A program made the position numbers and the translations under genes. The notes below the pieces were generated by a model that did no database searches, was not told the origin of the DNA, and was given only the letters and a program-made list of their open reading frames with translations. Positions 44,110-56,759 of a stretch of 64,000 bases of DNA are shown here, in pieces (positions within the stretch are counted from its first letter, which is position 1; each line of letters starts with the position of its first letter). Origin of the DNA: Micropterix aruncella (Eukaryota; Arthropoda; Insecta; Lepidoptera; Micropterigidae); assembly GCA_944548615.1 (NCBI GenBank), contig OX155967.1, positions 4,057,722 to 4,121,721 on the forward strand. Reading direction: 5' to 3'.

Positions 44110-44202
44110 GTTTGGAGAATGGGTGGTGGGTTGTTTAGGGGGAGGCTTTAGAGGAGGAGCTGGCGAGGGTTGGGGGGGGGGGGGGTTGAGGGGACATTCC
44201 GC
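44035..44202 (+). repeat. Second G-rich tract
   Basis: G-runs over about 165 bases, ending in a run of 14 G at about 44174-44187. It lies 600 bp from the tract at 43424 with similar wording (ggttgg, gggtggtggg), so the two may be duplicates that flank the LINE tail. Confidence 0.65.
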
Positions 44203-44714
44203 ACGAGGCAGTCGGAATGGATTCCAACTATTCTTCCGTCGTCCGACAGAGGGCGCTCATCGGTTTTATTTATGAAAATAATATTCACATGAATCAGTCA
44301 AGTAAACAGGCCTTGGCTACTTGTCGGAAAAGTCTTGGGGTGACACAACCGATTGTTTATAATTAGGTATGCTTATCCTTGGTCTACGTATATTTTTTAG
44401 CAATTATGGTTATTTAAATATTGTATATTTGTAAATCATTTTATTTATTATGAATTTGGGTAACAATTTTACCTTTTCAATTTTACTTTGATTTTCCAGC
44501 TATAAAGAAGTAATAATAATAACTATTAGTTTATACATTCTTTCAAATTCAATTTGTTGTTTTCTTAACTACGTTTTAATATTTCCGTACACATATTTCT
44601 AACAAAATAAATTAGGAACATTTAAATAGTGACATTTAAATAGGATAAATGAATATCGCAGTTGCTTGATATAATCGCGAAAAATATTGCGGTTGTTCGA
44701 CGTTATAAATAAAA
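44203..44714. other. AT-rich intergenic; PLE-terminus-like end
   Basis: tattgcggttgttcgacgtt at about 44686-44705 resembles the PLE 3' terminus reversed (tcgcggttgtttgacatt). Otherwise nothing recognised. Confidence 0.35.
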
Positions 44715-44990
44715 TAACAAGTAAACATATTAAAATGAATAAAAATCACGACTGCCGTTATAACAGCCGTACTATTGTATTTATAGTTATTTTTATTGCG
44801 GTTTTTATGAAATATTTGTGGTTTATGTATTCATCTTTATACATAGATACATACATATTTTCGGAATGTACTCAAATAGGCATTTCATTTGGCGCGAAAC
44901 ACGGCATATTTATGTTAATGTATTGACAATTGGAGATTTGGACATTTAGACAACTATTTACTTGATATTTGTATAATTTACTTGAGACAC
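44715..44990 (+). repeat. Rep-I dispersed repeat, copy 1
   Basis: Collinear with 47445-47705: cacgactgc, actattgtatttata, atagatacata, tttatgttaatgtattgaca, ttagacaactattta. Non-coding. Confidence 0.75.
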
Positions 44991-44994
44991 ATAG

Positions 44995-45255
44995 CAGAAA
45001 TTCCGGTGAATAGTGATTTTCATCATCACGATACGAGGAATAAATCCAATCTCCACATAAACCGACAGCGACTTAGCAAAGTGCGATACAGTTTTATTCA
45101 CCAAAATTTGTCCTACTATAATAAATTCCAGATCAAATGGCCTTGGAGAGGACTAATTTAAAAAGATAATTATAATAATTTGGTAAGAAACCCAATTTAT
45201 GGTATAAGGGAGTTTGAAAATTCCGAGTGTATTTTCCATGTTGATAATTATTAAA
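44995..45255 (+). pseudogene. LINE RT C-terminal fragment and 3' UTR
   Basis: Reads HDTRNKSNLHINRQRLSKVR and FIHQNLSYYNKF, then shifts to NLVRNPIYGIREFENSE. Same family as 25343-26215. The shared 3' terminus gcatccaagtgtaggaatgc lies at 45898-45960 and ends in (ttgta)n. Confidence 0.8.
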
Positions 45256-45639
45256 ATTTGTAAAATTTTAAACATAACGGTATTATGATAGCTGATATTC
45301 TAATTCTCAAATAATTTATTATACATTTATTTATGTTTAAAAAAATACGAAGGCATATTGCTGGATTGAAAATCAAATAATTTTACGTTGAATATTCTAC
45401 ATAGGATTTGCATTTATATTTTAATACATCATTTTCCCTTACTATTAAATGACAATAGTATATTTTGATTATTTGTAAGTAGGTAATATTAAATATAAGA
45501 CTACAGCCATGACAACTATCATGATAGTTATGTTTTTAACCCTTCCTATTTGAGTTAACCATTTTTGGTTAGACGCTTACAAATGCTAAAATTGTATCTA
45601 ACCAATATTGGTTAGGGCGCTCCGCGCTGCGTAAAATGC

Positions 45640-45870
45640 CAACTTTTTAAATATTTATTCATTATTATCTTAATTGTTTGACGAGATAAGGTTATAATAT
45701 TATAAATTTCAAATTTCAATGCGATCATTTTACAGTTATCTTTTTACGATCCGTATGGTAGTTTAAAAGTTATGGTCGTTTTTCTCAAGGCCATCGACTT
45801 CACGCGCAAAACTGTCCCGGCAGAAGTGACGACTAAATTTTTACCCCGCGATAAGAGGGGTTAATAATTA
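45640..45870 (+). repeat. Rep-F related dispersed repeat
   Basis: Matches 29545-29790 block by block (gagataaggttataat, atgcgatcattttac, gatccgtat, tttttctcaaggcc). It sits inside the 3' UTR of the LINE fragment above. An inverted pair gttaaccatttttggttaga and taaccaatattggttagg lies just before it at 45554-45618. Confidence 0.6.
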
Positions 45871-45960
45871 AATTTTAAGCATTTAATTTTGTGTCGCATC
45901 CAAGTGTAGGAATGCCTATCTACTGGAGTAGTTGATTGTATTGTATTGTATTGTAATTAT

Positions 45961-46720
45961 GATACCCTATGGAACTTGTAATGACATATTAATTCTAACA
46001 ATATATATACCGCTATCTCTAGCACTAGTGCCAGCAATAGACACATAGAAAATTCTATATGTCTATTGCTATTATGTTACTTTTGCGGTAAATGGCCGAA
46101 ATAACAGGGACACAGGGTATTTTTTTTAGAAATGTCACATTAAAAATTATGACCTTTTCCCCATCATATAGGTAAGTAACGATTCTAAACAACTTTGGCG
46201 CGATAATGAAAGCCTCATTAAATAAATAGTATACAGCCATCTCTACTTTGTTGGTTTCACGGGGGGTTTAAGTCGTGGAAAATTTATAGCATTTTCATGG
46301 GCCATCTCATTACAGCAATGTTGGCATAATAAAAACGCCCGCGTCGAGGCGATATGGATAGAAGATGAACAGGATGAAAAGGCCCGAAAAGGGGAGGGCG
46401 GATCAAATTCACCTTCAATCTCGGCCCGCACAGTGGTAAATCATGTTACGCGTTTTATCGCTCAACACTGGCATAACCGCAGCGGTTAATTTGACCGCTC
46501 GCGGTTGTTTGATTATACAAATGCGAGTGGGCATCAAACAGCTTTCGATTACACAACAATTTTAAATCATATTTTTTGTGAATCAAAACATTCTCAATTA
46601 AATTCGGCGTAGATTGTTGTTGACTACGCAGGCGATCTGCCGCATTTATCCAATACTAGTAGTAGTAAACGGAGTGGGGGGCTTGTTTCCAGCCCTTGAT
46701 GTCACCTGGATCTATAAGAT
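45961..46720. other. Intergenic, unassigned
   Basis: An inverted pair (tagacacatagaaaattcta near 46037 with tatgtctattgct) is seen. ctcgcggttgtttgattat at 46499-46517 resembles a PLE 3' terminus. No gene was recognised. Confidence 0.35.
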
Positions 46721-46819
46721 CTTTCGTAACTACCCCTTTTGTGGTTGGGTCAGTGGTCAGCTAGTAGCCCAGTACTGCTTACCAGTCCAAGCAGATCACT
46801 GGCCTTCACGTTGGGCAGA

Positions 46820-47345
46820 TCGCTAAAAGGCTCGTCCCAGTAAACTGTGTCTTTTTGCGGCGAGGCCTATGCAGCGACCAACAATGTGTATGCTGTCTTC
46901 AGGTTCTTCGCCACATATTCGTTGAATATATGTTCTCTAAGGGTCGTGTGTCTGGTGAGGAGACCGATAGTGGTTCTAAGGTTCTTCTTGCTCATGTCAA
47001 GTAGGGCCTTGGTTTTATTTTGTAGTGGTTGTCCATCATGGCTTTTGCCTGGCGGAGCATGGCAAATGGCTCTGTTTCAAGGATGTTTTTCTTACCTGTA
47101 GCGAAGGGGACCCCAACAACTGGCTCCACCGGGCATTCCAGTGTGCCTAGTTTTGCCAGTCTGTCGGCCTCTTCGTTGCCGTTTATGCCTTGATGACCGG
47201 GTATCAACATTAGGGTGATTTTTTTAGCTTTTCCCAATTTGTTGAGCTCTTGCATGCAGTCCCAGACCACAGAAGATTCTATGGTGGCTTTGGCCAGATC
47301 GTCAAAGCAGATAAGGATTTTTAGAGCGGTTATCCGGATACTAGA
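46820..47345 (-). pseudogene. LINE RNase H and C-terminal fragment
   Basis: 46992-47270 encodes KKITLMLIPGHQGINGNEEA and DRLAKLGT, the end of an RNase H domain (usual form WIPGHxGxxGNExAD, with Asp). After a shift, SKKNLRTTIGLLTRHTTL follows, as in I/Loa-type LINEs. Expected Trp is replaced by Leu in LMLIPGH. Comparable to the tail at 15.8-16.4 kb. Confidence 0.8.
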
Positions 47346-47444
47346 GCGGTAACTATTTTTTTGTTAAAGGGACCATTTAAGTTTTTTCGGACCCGTCCCA
47401 AGACATGATAAAACCGACTTTTTTGCATGAAAATTTTAAGTACG

Positions 47445-47705
47445 CAAGTAAATATATTTAAAAAATAAAAAACACGACTGCAATTACAGAAAGTGAACTA
47501 TTGTATTTATAATTATATTTATTACGGGTTTTTATGAAATACTTGAAGCTTATCTATTTATCTATATAGATACATATATTTTTCCGGTATATGTATAGTC
47601 AGACCTTTCATTTAACACTAAACGCGATATATTTATGTTAATTTATTGACATTTGGACACTTGGACATTTAGACAACTACTTAATTGATATTTGGACAAT
47701 TTGGT
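47445..47705 (+). repeat. Rep-I dispersed repeat, copy 2
   Basis: Same orientation as copy 1 at 44715-44990, moderately diverged. Ends at gatatttggacaatttgg. Confidence 0.75.
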
Positions 47706-48969
47706 TACTCCATAATACTAAGGATGACATAACGATTTTAACGATACCACACACTTCTAAATCGGTCCGAGCGTTTAGAAGTTAAAATGAATAAAGAAAC
47801 ATACATATGTGATCTCTGAACACAATACACTTCTTTTTGTTGGGCGGTCGTGTAAAAATTGGTATATTTTATGATTGGTTGATATCCTGAACATCAGGCG
47901 GCGGACCGTAATTCTAGAAGGGGCTGGTAAGACTTGGACAGCCAAGTATAAATAAATCCAAGAATTAGAAATGAGTACCTTAAAACTCCGCGTCTTCCTG
48001 GCCTTCCTTGGGTGGGTAAGTTTTCTTACTCACCGGTTAAAAATCATGTAACCAGGAAGAAAGGGCGCCAAAGTCAAGTTTTTGCCCCGGCTGTCTATCG
48101 TAGTCTCCTGACAAGTATGTCTATCAAGTATGAAACTCTGAAATGATTGTAGTATGGAATCGGTATGAAGTAGAAATCAAAGTATTATTGTTGGCGCTAG
48201 ATCTTGGGATAACCTGTCAGTAGGCTCCGTTTCAGCTGCCGGCTCAGCGTCATTCAAATTTGAATAAATTCCCCAAATCCCTGCTTATTTTCCGTCCGTA
48301 AAGTGGCCCCTGGGGCTTACAAAAATGCCGCCGAGAGGCAGCAGATATGTAAGTATGTATCTAATATTGGGAAATTTAGCATTTTGCCTGTCACTCCTCG
48401 CAAAAGATGTTTACCGCGCGCGATGACGTGCGCGAAAAACGTTCACGACGCAATATAACGACATGACGGGACCTAAATTAATTTTATATGATATAATTAT
48501 GTCATTATCGGGAATTTAATTAGTTGTCGCAACTTATGCCGCTCACACGAGTAAGGTAATTTGGCTGTTGTGACGACGTTGATGCGAAACTGATGCGACA
48601 TTAGGCCTTAGTCTCTTGCCATGTATTTTCGTAGACTTGGGTCCTTAAACCGTATTACGAATACTCTTACAAAACAATCCATGTTGGCGATGGAAAGGCG
48701 AGAATCGTTTTATACAACATTATGAACATTCTCGCGTAGTGGCACACCTACTAATATTAATCTTGACGTTCGTAGGCGTATTGCAAGCATTATCTGCACC
48801 TATGGATACAGGGTGAGGCGAAGGTCGCGCAACCCAGTTCGTCAAAAATTGAAAAAACAAATCGAAACAAATTTGTTTGACTGAAAATGCATATTATTAT
48901 TTATTACTATTTATTCCGTAGCCGGCGATTGGGGAGGGGGTCGCCCTCGCAGCCAATACGCTGCTGTCG
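47706..48969. other. Intergenic, unassigned
   Basis: 1.26 kb without a supported gene. A CG-rich patch at 48408-48480 (taccgcgcgcgatgacgtgc) and otherwise AT-rich sequence. Confidence 0.35.
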
Positions 48970-49340
48970 GTGCCGCTGGATCTCGTATACAATTCACGAT
49001 TCGCTTCCATTCTTGACGATTTTTTGCCACGTCTCGAGCATCCCTAGCCGATAATCGTTGATTCTTAAGGTCGTTTTGATGTTATTTAGCCAGGTTTTCT
49101 TCGGTGCCGATCGCTGAATTCTCCATTCTGTCGGACGGTCTCGCCAAATAAGTTTACGTGGCAAGCGATTATCGTTCATTCCGCAAACATGGCCGAACCA
49201 TCGTAGTCGACGTTAATGTACTTCTTCTTCGATCGTTGTTACTAGATCGCATCTTTCTCTAATGGTCTCGTTTCGAATTCGGTCGCGGAGTGAGACACCG
49301 AGAATCTGCCTCAAACATCGCATTTGGAAGACTTCGAACT
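48970..49340 (-). pseudogene. RTE-like LINE C-terminal fragment
   Basis: The open part (48994-49179) reads MNDNRLPRKLIWRDRPTEWR and KKTWLNNIKTTLRINDYRLG, then LETWQKIVKN. Upstream in another frame: INVDYDGSAMFAE and QILGVSLRDRIR. This is the last block of RTE-type ORF2, with one or two frameshifts. Confidence 0.8.
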
Positions 49341-49902
49341 TTTATAAAAAACGAACTTCGAAACGCATATAAAACATCAAATAATTAGAATAAATGTTGA
49401 AAATGCCCCCCTTCTCTCACGGCGACAGCGCTTTTTACCATTAACCCAAATGTTACTATCGTTTGATATACGGATCAATACAGAAATATAAATATTATAA
49501 ACAATTAAGGTAGTATTGGATTTTATTGTTTATGTTAAATGTTAGCTGTGTAGGTCCTTTGTTGATAAGAATTGAGTTGTTCTTCTTTGAGGCAGTCATT
49601 TAATTTAAGTATGTTTTTTTTTTTCGACAAATTTACGACGTGTCGTAACGTTCACACGTGTATAGAGTACACGCATAAAAAGTATTTATTTCAAAATATT
49701 TTTATTGGAATACGAAAGATTGTAGTACTCTTTTCATGAATTCGTAACATATGTATCAACTTTCGAGTAGTATCTATTACTACTCGTAATTACTAGTGTG
49801 ACGATAAACTTAGTGATCCATATAAGGAACGCTAGTAATATAGCCTGCGATGTTTTGCTGTTTTAGGTGGCGGAAAAAAAACCCTTGACTCTGATTAAAA
49901 AA
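49341..49902. other. Intergenic, unassigned
   Basis: AT-rich; a (T)n run at about 49615-49625. No gene recognised. Confidence 0.3.
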
Positions 49903-50494
49903 AATACGTGTGGCACTCGGGGACTGCCACGGTAAAGCTATTGCATAGCATTTTTAACAACTTATGCAATTATAATTATTTATTTATTTTATTTTTTCTG
50001 ATATCAGATAACTGCGCTCTATCGGAAAACGTTGAAATTATTCCGAATCATTTGCGGCTGCTGTAGCAAATGATTCGGAATAATTTAAACGTCTTCCGAT
50101 AGAGCGCCGCGCACGATTTTTTTATTCGATAAAGCAAAACAACCGGATTATTCGAAAAAAAATCGTAGATAAAAAGATAGATAATTAAATTATCTTTAAA
50201 ATAGTGCAGGTTTCATAATAATACGCCAGATAGTATTTGCGTAGTAGTCGTTTTTGTGTTCGGTTAGACCTAATTTCACAAATTAATTACACTATGTAAT
50301 ATAAACAAAATCTAAAATATTCAAAGCTAAGAATATTAAGAAAATGTTCTTGTTTAACATATATTTTTTTTCTAATCGTAAGCAGGACTCGTTTAGACGT
50401 AATTATCAGTTTAAAATATTTAATTTTCGTTAAGAAATTTCTTCATTCGGTCGCCGCGCTGGCCTAGGCCCGCGATAAAAGCTATGCAATAGCA
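49903..50494 (+). repeat. Rep-E dispersed repeat, copy 2
   Basis: Nearly identical to 14131-14722, with the same stem-loop and terminal gctattgcatagc-type blocks. It lies directly upstream of the piggyBac remnant. Confidence 0.85.
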
Positions 50495-50559
50495 TTAATA
50501 ATCGAGGAGTTGGAGATAGAAGAGAAGTCTCTTCCCAATTTGATCATACTTACTCAACA

Positions 50560-51240
50560 TAACATATCTGCACTTACTCGACATAATTTGCCTGGCTCAT
50601 AAAGGAGAGAAAGCCTTTGCCGAAATTGACGCCGATGACTCATTTCATTAGATGAAGTTCTCCAAAAAATATACAACCAGGCACCTTTCCATCTTTGTTT
50701 CAACAACTTTCTTACATCCATATTCCTGATCGAGGAACTACGTGAAAGAGGCCTCAAAGCAAATGGCACTATCATAGAAAATAGACTTTCAACATGTCCT
50801 TTGCCGAAAAACTAAGAGTTACAGAAATCGAAAAGTGGAACGTTCAAATCTAAATTGTCTAGAGATGGAGAATTTATTGCTTGTAAGTGAAATGATAATA
50901 GTGTGGTTACGGTTACTTCTAATACTTCGAGAGTTACACCAACTATTAAAACCAGGAGGTTTTCTCAGCAACAAAACCGTTTGTGAAAATCGACCAACCT
51001 GCTGCGATCATAGTTTAAAACGAAAATATGGGGGCGTTGATAGATCCGTTCAGAATATTGGTTTATATTACAATACATGAGAGGAAAGAAATAATATTGC
51101 TGCCTGAATTACTATTGCTTATACATAAGGCTGATCATAATGCTTGGCAGCTTTATAAAATGAATGACAGACAATACGACCATCTCAAACTCCAAATAAG
51201 TGTTGCAAGAAGCGCGTTGAAAGTTATGGGAATGGTACAA
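50560..51240 (+). pseudogene. piggyBac-type transposase remnant
   Basis: Reading across frame changes gives IYNQAPFHLCFNNFLTSIFL, IEELRERGLKANGTIIENRL, then CPLPKN; next WNDNSVVTVTSNTSRV; then KYGGVDRSVQNIGLYYNT and LLLIHKADHNAWQLYKMN. These are the piggyBac/PGBD catalytic-domain blocks (usual FFTS.PL..ELRxRGxxATGT.R.NR, MGGVDRxDQ.). The D of VDRSD is V here (VDRSVQ). Multiple frameshifts and stops show it is dead. The N-terminal part is missing. Confidence 0.8.
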
Positions 51241-51389
51241 ATCGAAAGCCAGGCCATACATCACACAGTTTCTACGAATCCTCGCGCTATGATGACATCG
51301 GGCATGTTTTTATGAAAAAAATATAACGTCTCCCTTCATGCAAAAAATTGCTTTGAGTTCTATCACGCTGCTTTAGATTAAAGTTTCTT

Positions 51390-51800
51390 AACCCTTCGAA
51401 TAGCGGCATAATTTCATGGCAGACCGCGGCAATTGGAATTTCTTGCAATATCACCGCGCTCGACAGTGCTATAACTATGGAACTACTATAGCAATAATTA
51501 AAAGAATAGCCGCTCAATGATCGCATTAAAATTTTGAATATAGAATATTGAAATCACATTTAGTAAAACAATTGGATAATTGCAAATAAATATGAGAAAG
51601 TCAAAAAAGTGAAAAAAACTCGGCATTTCTAACTTGTACTTGTCTTACGAAAAAATACGAAACCCTATTTAGAAATTGTAGATACTTTCGTGATATTTAT
51701 TAGATTCTCTATCAAATGTAATATTTTGTTTAGCTTATCTACATACAAAAAAATTACATATTTACTCATAAAAACCAATAAAAAATTTGATGATTTCTCG
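51390..51800 (-). repeat. Rep-F, inverted partner 1
   Basis: Reverse complement of 55750-56180: cggcataatttcatggcaga, gaatattgaaatc, atgagaaagtcaaaaaagtg, acgaaaccctatttagaaat, tagattctctatcaaa. Contains the lepidopteran-type phrase agggttccgta in altered form. Confidence 0.8.
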
Positions 51801-53566
51801 AAAAAAATAACATCATTAATTTACAAATACGCCGAAAAACTTTATATATTTCAGCTAAAAACAAAATAAAATGTATTATGTCAACAAATTAGGCAGACAT
51901 TTTGCATTTTTAGAGTTATTTATCGCAAAAAAAATCAATTAATTAGTAATGACGCCATACGCAACCAATTTTTCAACTCAAAAAACAGGTAAAATTGGAA
52001 TAAAACTTCCATAAAATCACTGAATTCGGTTGATAAAGTGTTTTAGAATCAAATTTACTTACATTTCTAATCATATTCCAACTGGAAACAATAAAACAAA
52101 ACAAAAAACTTTACGACCCGATGTCTGTCAGAAAATAAAAAATAAATACCTGCTGCTTGTTTTTTATTTTGTACTTTTTTGTTTTTGCCAACAATTTCAG
52201 AAACTTATATAAATCGACCTGATATCGACAATGATATCGATATCAGTGCATAAGCAAGTGCCAGTAGGACATATTACTAGCGTTCCATATATCCAACACC
52301 GTTTTCCGACTTTTCTGTAATACCATTTTTTTTGTATATTTCCTGTTGTGTTGATGCTTCCATAAACCTGTATATAAAAAATCACAGAAATCGTACGGAA
52401 AAAGTGATATCAGTAACAACTGGGTTAAACATATTTTCGCTACATTCCCCACTTCATTCAATTTATCCACCAGACGCTTTTTACACGACTGCCCACAAAT
52501 TGAAAAATATGTCTGAAAAATGCTTATGATGAAAGACACAATATGAAATCGGGTTAATTATGTTGTTAATGAGGTTAAACCAACTTCGTGAGAAAAAAAT
52601 GTTACAAGTGTTATATTAAAAGTAGTTGCTAAATTATGCGCGTTGCTAACCATTACATATGTAAATGATGTAAATTATAAATGGTATTAGTGTCAAGTCC
52701 CGATTTTATTATGCACAATTTAATTAGTTATATACTGGGCCCGATGGCGTTTCTTCGTGAACTAAAACTGAAATTAGTTCAAGCAAATGAGAGAGAGCAA
52801 TGCTTTGGAGCGGAATATGAAATGAGCGATCGTATATTTTCCCGCCTAAAAAACATCTGTCGAACTAACAGCCGTCCGAATAAATTTGAATAAATTCGTG
52901 CGGTTTTAGATTCAGCTGGTTCCTTTTGCGGTGAGTAATTTTAATGAGGAAAAGTGACAACCGCTTTAACGTATTGCCCTGTCCCGTTCACATGACCTAA
53001 TATCCGTTTTTAGTTCACGTAGAAACGCAATCGAGCCCACTGTAATGTACCACGAATGAAATAAATACATAAATACGTAAATTTCTAAAAATAAATATAC
53101 AAGCCTTAAAGATTTTATTTATTGTATAATATTAAAATTGGTTGTTGAATTGTAGCGCAGGCATCTCCCTAGCAGCTTCTTTCATGAAAAGAACAAAATG
53201 TCTACTTAATATTCAAACCGGTCCGTGTCTTATGTAAAGAATTTCCCTCTCGTAAAAAAGTACCCCCAATATTGGCGAAAAATTAGTTTTCATTCCGCTT
53301 TTTATTAAAAATTTCATCACCCGCAGAGCTGCCAGTTCGTCTGTCCTCACTTAACCCCCTACTGCCCCCTCAACTCTTCCTTTTCCCCCTACATAGGATG
53401 TAAAGGAAAACTTTCTCACTCAGCAATACCGAATGACCTAAGCATATTTTCCATTCGTGGTCAACGATATAGAAAATGCATTGAGAAGCCGTCGGAAACA
53501 TTAGATGCAAATGTGACAAAGTTGGTATAAGTTTAGCTTAGTTTGGTTTAGTTTTTTATTTCTCCA
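51801..53566. other. AT-rich intergenic
   Basis: 1.8 kb with no supported gene. A 70-codon frame at 52681-52893 has no recognisable motif. An inverted cluster gatatcgacaatgatatcgatatc lies near 52220, broken here as gatatcgac and gatatcgatatc. Confidence 0.35.
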
Positions 53567-53628
53567 CCCCCCCCCCCCCCAGCTGACTAGGAGGAAACGT
53601 TTAGCTTGTTTGTTTGTTTGTTTGTTTG
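53567..53628. repeat. Poly-C run and (GTTT)n tract
   Basis: About 14 C, then agctgactaggaggaaacg, then (gttt)n at about 53608-53628. The latter is the reversed (AAAC)n tail of the LINE that follows. Confidence 0.8.
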
Positions 53629-54060
53629 AAAACTTTAATTGCACACACGATAGAGTTCAACGTGGAGGGCCTATTGCCAAAAGGCAATATATACCCACCA
53701 TATATTATATACCAAATCAAAACAAATCATATATATTTTCAAAAAACCCGTTTAGGGTGTGGAAAATATATACATGATATAAACAATTAAAATACAGCAA
53801 TTAAATAAAACAACAAAAATCTGTAAGGTAAAACTCACTCAAATTGTACAAACATTTAGATAACAAATATTGCTTCGTTCGCTTATACATAACTCGAACT
53901 CGACATAATTATTAAGAACTTTCAAGTTTTGTGGCAGCTTGTTATAAAAAAATACGTTTCTATGCATCGTTGTGCGTTGGAATTCTAAAGTGGCAGCCTG
54001 CGATGAATGGATATAAAGTGACTTGTTCCTTGTATCGTGATTGTGTATATGCGATTGCGT
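53629..54060 (-). pseudogene. LINE ORF2 C-terminal fragment with 3' end
   Basis: The minus strand reads HIHNHDTRNKSLYIHSSQAA, TMHRNVFFYNKLPQNLKVLN, the last block of a CR1/Jockey-type RT. It then continues to a 3' end with ttgcacac..aaagttttcaaac and the (AAAC)n tail. 5'-truncated. Confidence 0.75.
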
Positions 54061-55749
54061 TAAAAATCTTTGCTTTTTCTAATATAATTCGCATTAAACC
54101 CTTCGGCTACGTAACGATCAAATTCGGTTGCACATCAAAACACCCTTGACTATGTAACGACCAATATTGGCGGCTTGGTCCCGGAGCGTACAGAAATATT
54201 ATTTTGCAATTAGAACGCATCCCAAAATCCATACCAAATATCTTATTATTACCATAGATACATAGACGGCCGCTAGAATAATTTGGCACGTCATTTCGCG
54301 AATATTTCTGGTAAAATTCCATTGTCAAACATATATTTTTTTTCTTCGAGAAATCATCAATATTTTTATTGGTTTTTATGAGCTAATATATATTATGATC
54401 TAATAACATTTAGGCATTTCACAAAAATATTACAAATTGCAAATTACAATTAGGAAATACTATTTAACTAAAACACAGCAAGAAATTAGCCCTAATTGTG
54501 AAATATTGTCCTTTGTCGGATGTCGCCCAATTAAGCAAAGCTTGTGCTTTGGCGGATATTCCACAAACATAAATAAATAAATGTAGGAATTTTTTATTTA
54601 CGTTGAATACGTAAATAAAAAAAATGTAAATACGTTAAAAAACATTTTTTTTTCGTTTTGTAAGGAAAAAGAAATTTAAATGGCTACATGTATTTTTTTT
54701 AATACATTGCCAAAAGTGAAATAAAAAAAACAGTACAGACCAGAAGAAAACAAAATAATAAATAAAAAGCCTTAATAATTACTAAAAATAAGAGGAGGCG
54801 AAAATAGTCATAACTATAAAAATAGTCATAAAATAATCACAATGTCAGAAATTCATATAATTTTAAATGTTAAAATTTAAGAATAGGTAAAAAAGTAGCA
54901 AAGACATAATGGTAATTAAAATAATTACATAGTCATAAAAGGTAATTATAAACATAAACGAATAGTAATTGAATAATATATACATCATATAATTTCATAT
55001 TTAATCAATTATAAAAAAATAAAAAAATACATTACAGACATTACACTTTAGATTTTATTGTCAGTAATTGAAATCTGTTAGTTAGTCGGGTTCAGAAAAT
55101 TCTGTCTCGCGTATCTCATATTTGGTTGTATCTATTGATATAGGTGTGTATTATTATAGTTGTCTAAAGATGTATATTATAATATACAAATTTAGCAGCT
55201 TATTTCCCTAATTCGCATTTATTGGAGTTCAAAACTTTGTTCAAAAAGTAATATTAGAGCTGAGTTATGATTATTGTTCGAATAATTTTCTCCAGTAGAC
55301 TGGCCTATTTACCTTTTCCTTAGTCTCTATGTTTGCGGGAGAAATTGCCACAATGTTATCGACTACACTTGAAACTTTGCAAATTATAAATAATGTCGAC
55401 TGGGCAAATTGGCTTATATATTATAAGCATGGCACTGCTTTGGAGGGGCATATTATATGATATTTATTACGGTCGAATGAATCCAATTTTTGTAGGACCT
55501 TGCCAAAAAAAGGAGTAGGTTATCAATGCGGTTGTATCTTTTTTTTTCTTCTAATGTTTGCTACCTCAGAACTCCATCATTTATGGACCCATTTGGAAAA
55601 TTCTTTTTTTCTATGAAAGGATATAGTTATACCTACTTGCAGATTGGTCCCATTTTTATCAAAATCCTGTTGTGATGATGGAATATATGAGGACTTGAGG
55701 AAACTCCTCAAATATTATCATATGAATTTGAAAATTTACATGCTGGTTC
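54061..55749. other. AT-rich intergenic
   Basis: 1.7 kb with A-rich runs (54600-54800, 55010) and a small palindromic area tttacgttgaatacgtaaa at 54597. No gene recognised. Confidence 0.35.
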
Positions 55750-56180
55750 ATTTCCGATGACAATACTTTTTTATTGGTTTTTAAGCTAATATCTAAGTAT
55801 TTTTGTATGTAAATAAGCAAAACGAAATATTACCTTTGATAGAGAATCTAATAAAGATTACGAGACTATTTACAATTTTTAAATAGGGTTCCGTATTTTT
55901 CCGTAAGACAAGTACAAGTTAGAAATGCCGAGTTTTTTTCACTTTTTCTACTTTCTCATATTTATTCATAAATATCTAATTGTTTAACAAAATGAGATTT
56001 CAATATTCTATATACGAAATTTCAATGCAATTATTGCACAGTTATTCTTTTTATGATTGCTATAATAGTTCCATAGTACTTTTGTCGTACTATTTGTCGG
56101 GTGCGGCGATATTGCAAAAAATTCCAATAAATTGCCGCGGTCTGCCATGAAATTATGCCGCTACACGAAAGGTTAATTCG
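55750..56180 (+). repeat. Rep-F, inverted partner 2
   Basis: Plus-oriented mate of 51390-51800, about 4 kb away. Includes tagggttccgtatttttccg, tcatatttattcataaatat, ccgcggtctgccatgaaatt. Non-coding. Confidence 0.8.
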
Positions 56181-56317
56181 TATAACATTTATAATTAAAA
56201 CATTTGTAATTTTTATATATTTTATTTTGTTATACGACATTATGTTCTGGCGCTCCCGCCCGGTGTTCGTTTTATTGCATATACTTTATTGACATACTAC
56301 ATTTCATATAACATATA

Positions 56318-56661
56318 CAGGATGAGTTTTTAATCATAACAACCTTAAAAAGGGTGAATCAGTACGAGCAAACAGTCAACTTTTGCCAAAAAAAACTGTT
56401 TTTTTTTAAAATTTTGGAAAATTTGACTGATAAATAAAGGTTTGACAAGCGTTGAGCGCGCTGCGCGATCTAGAAATACGTAAAGTATTGCGAATAATCT
56501 ATACGCGCGATATTTTACCTACCGCTGTACGGGCGCAACGTACTCTTTTTATTCTATTTTTCAAAACATTACGTTTTCGAGTTTTTTCAAAAAATGACTG
56601 ATTGAAATGCTTGTACTGATTCACCCACTTTAAGGATGTCACTAATTAAAAACTCAGCCTG
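56318..56661. mobile_element. TA-flanked MITE (Tc1/mariner type)
   Basis: 344 bp. The ends caggatgagtttttaat and its inverted partner attaaaaactcagcctg are part of a terminal inverted repeat of about 50 bp (also gggtgaatcagtac on both arms). TA dinucleotides flank at 56316-56317 and 56662-56663. No transposase. Confidence 0.8.
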
Positions 56662-56759
56662 TATACTGAAATAACGCACGAATTTTATATTTATGTATAT
56701 GTAATATCCATTTTAAGCCTTCCTTAATTCAGATGATGCATAGTAATTCAAATAAAGAT

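Noticed and set aside
52681..52893. Small host gene in a 70-codon frame
   Set aside because: No motif, no splice or promoter support, and composition compatible with chance.
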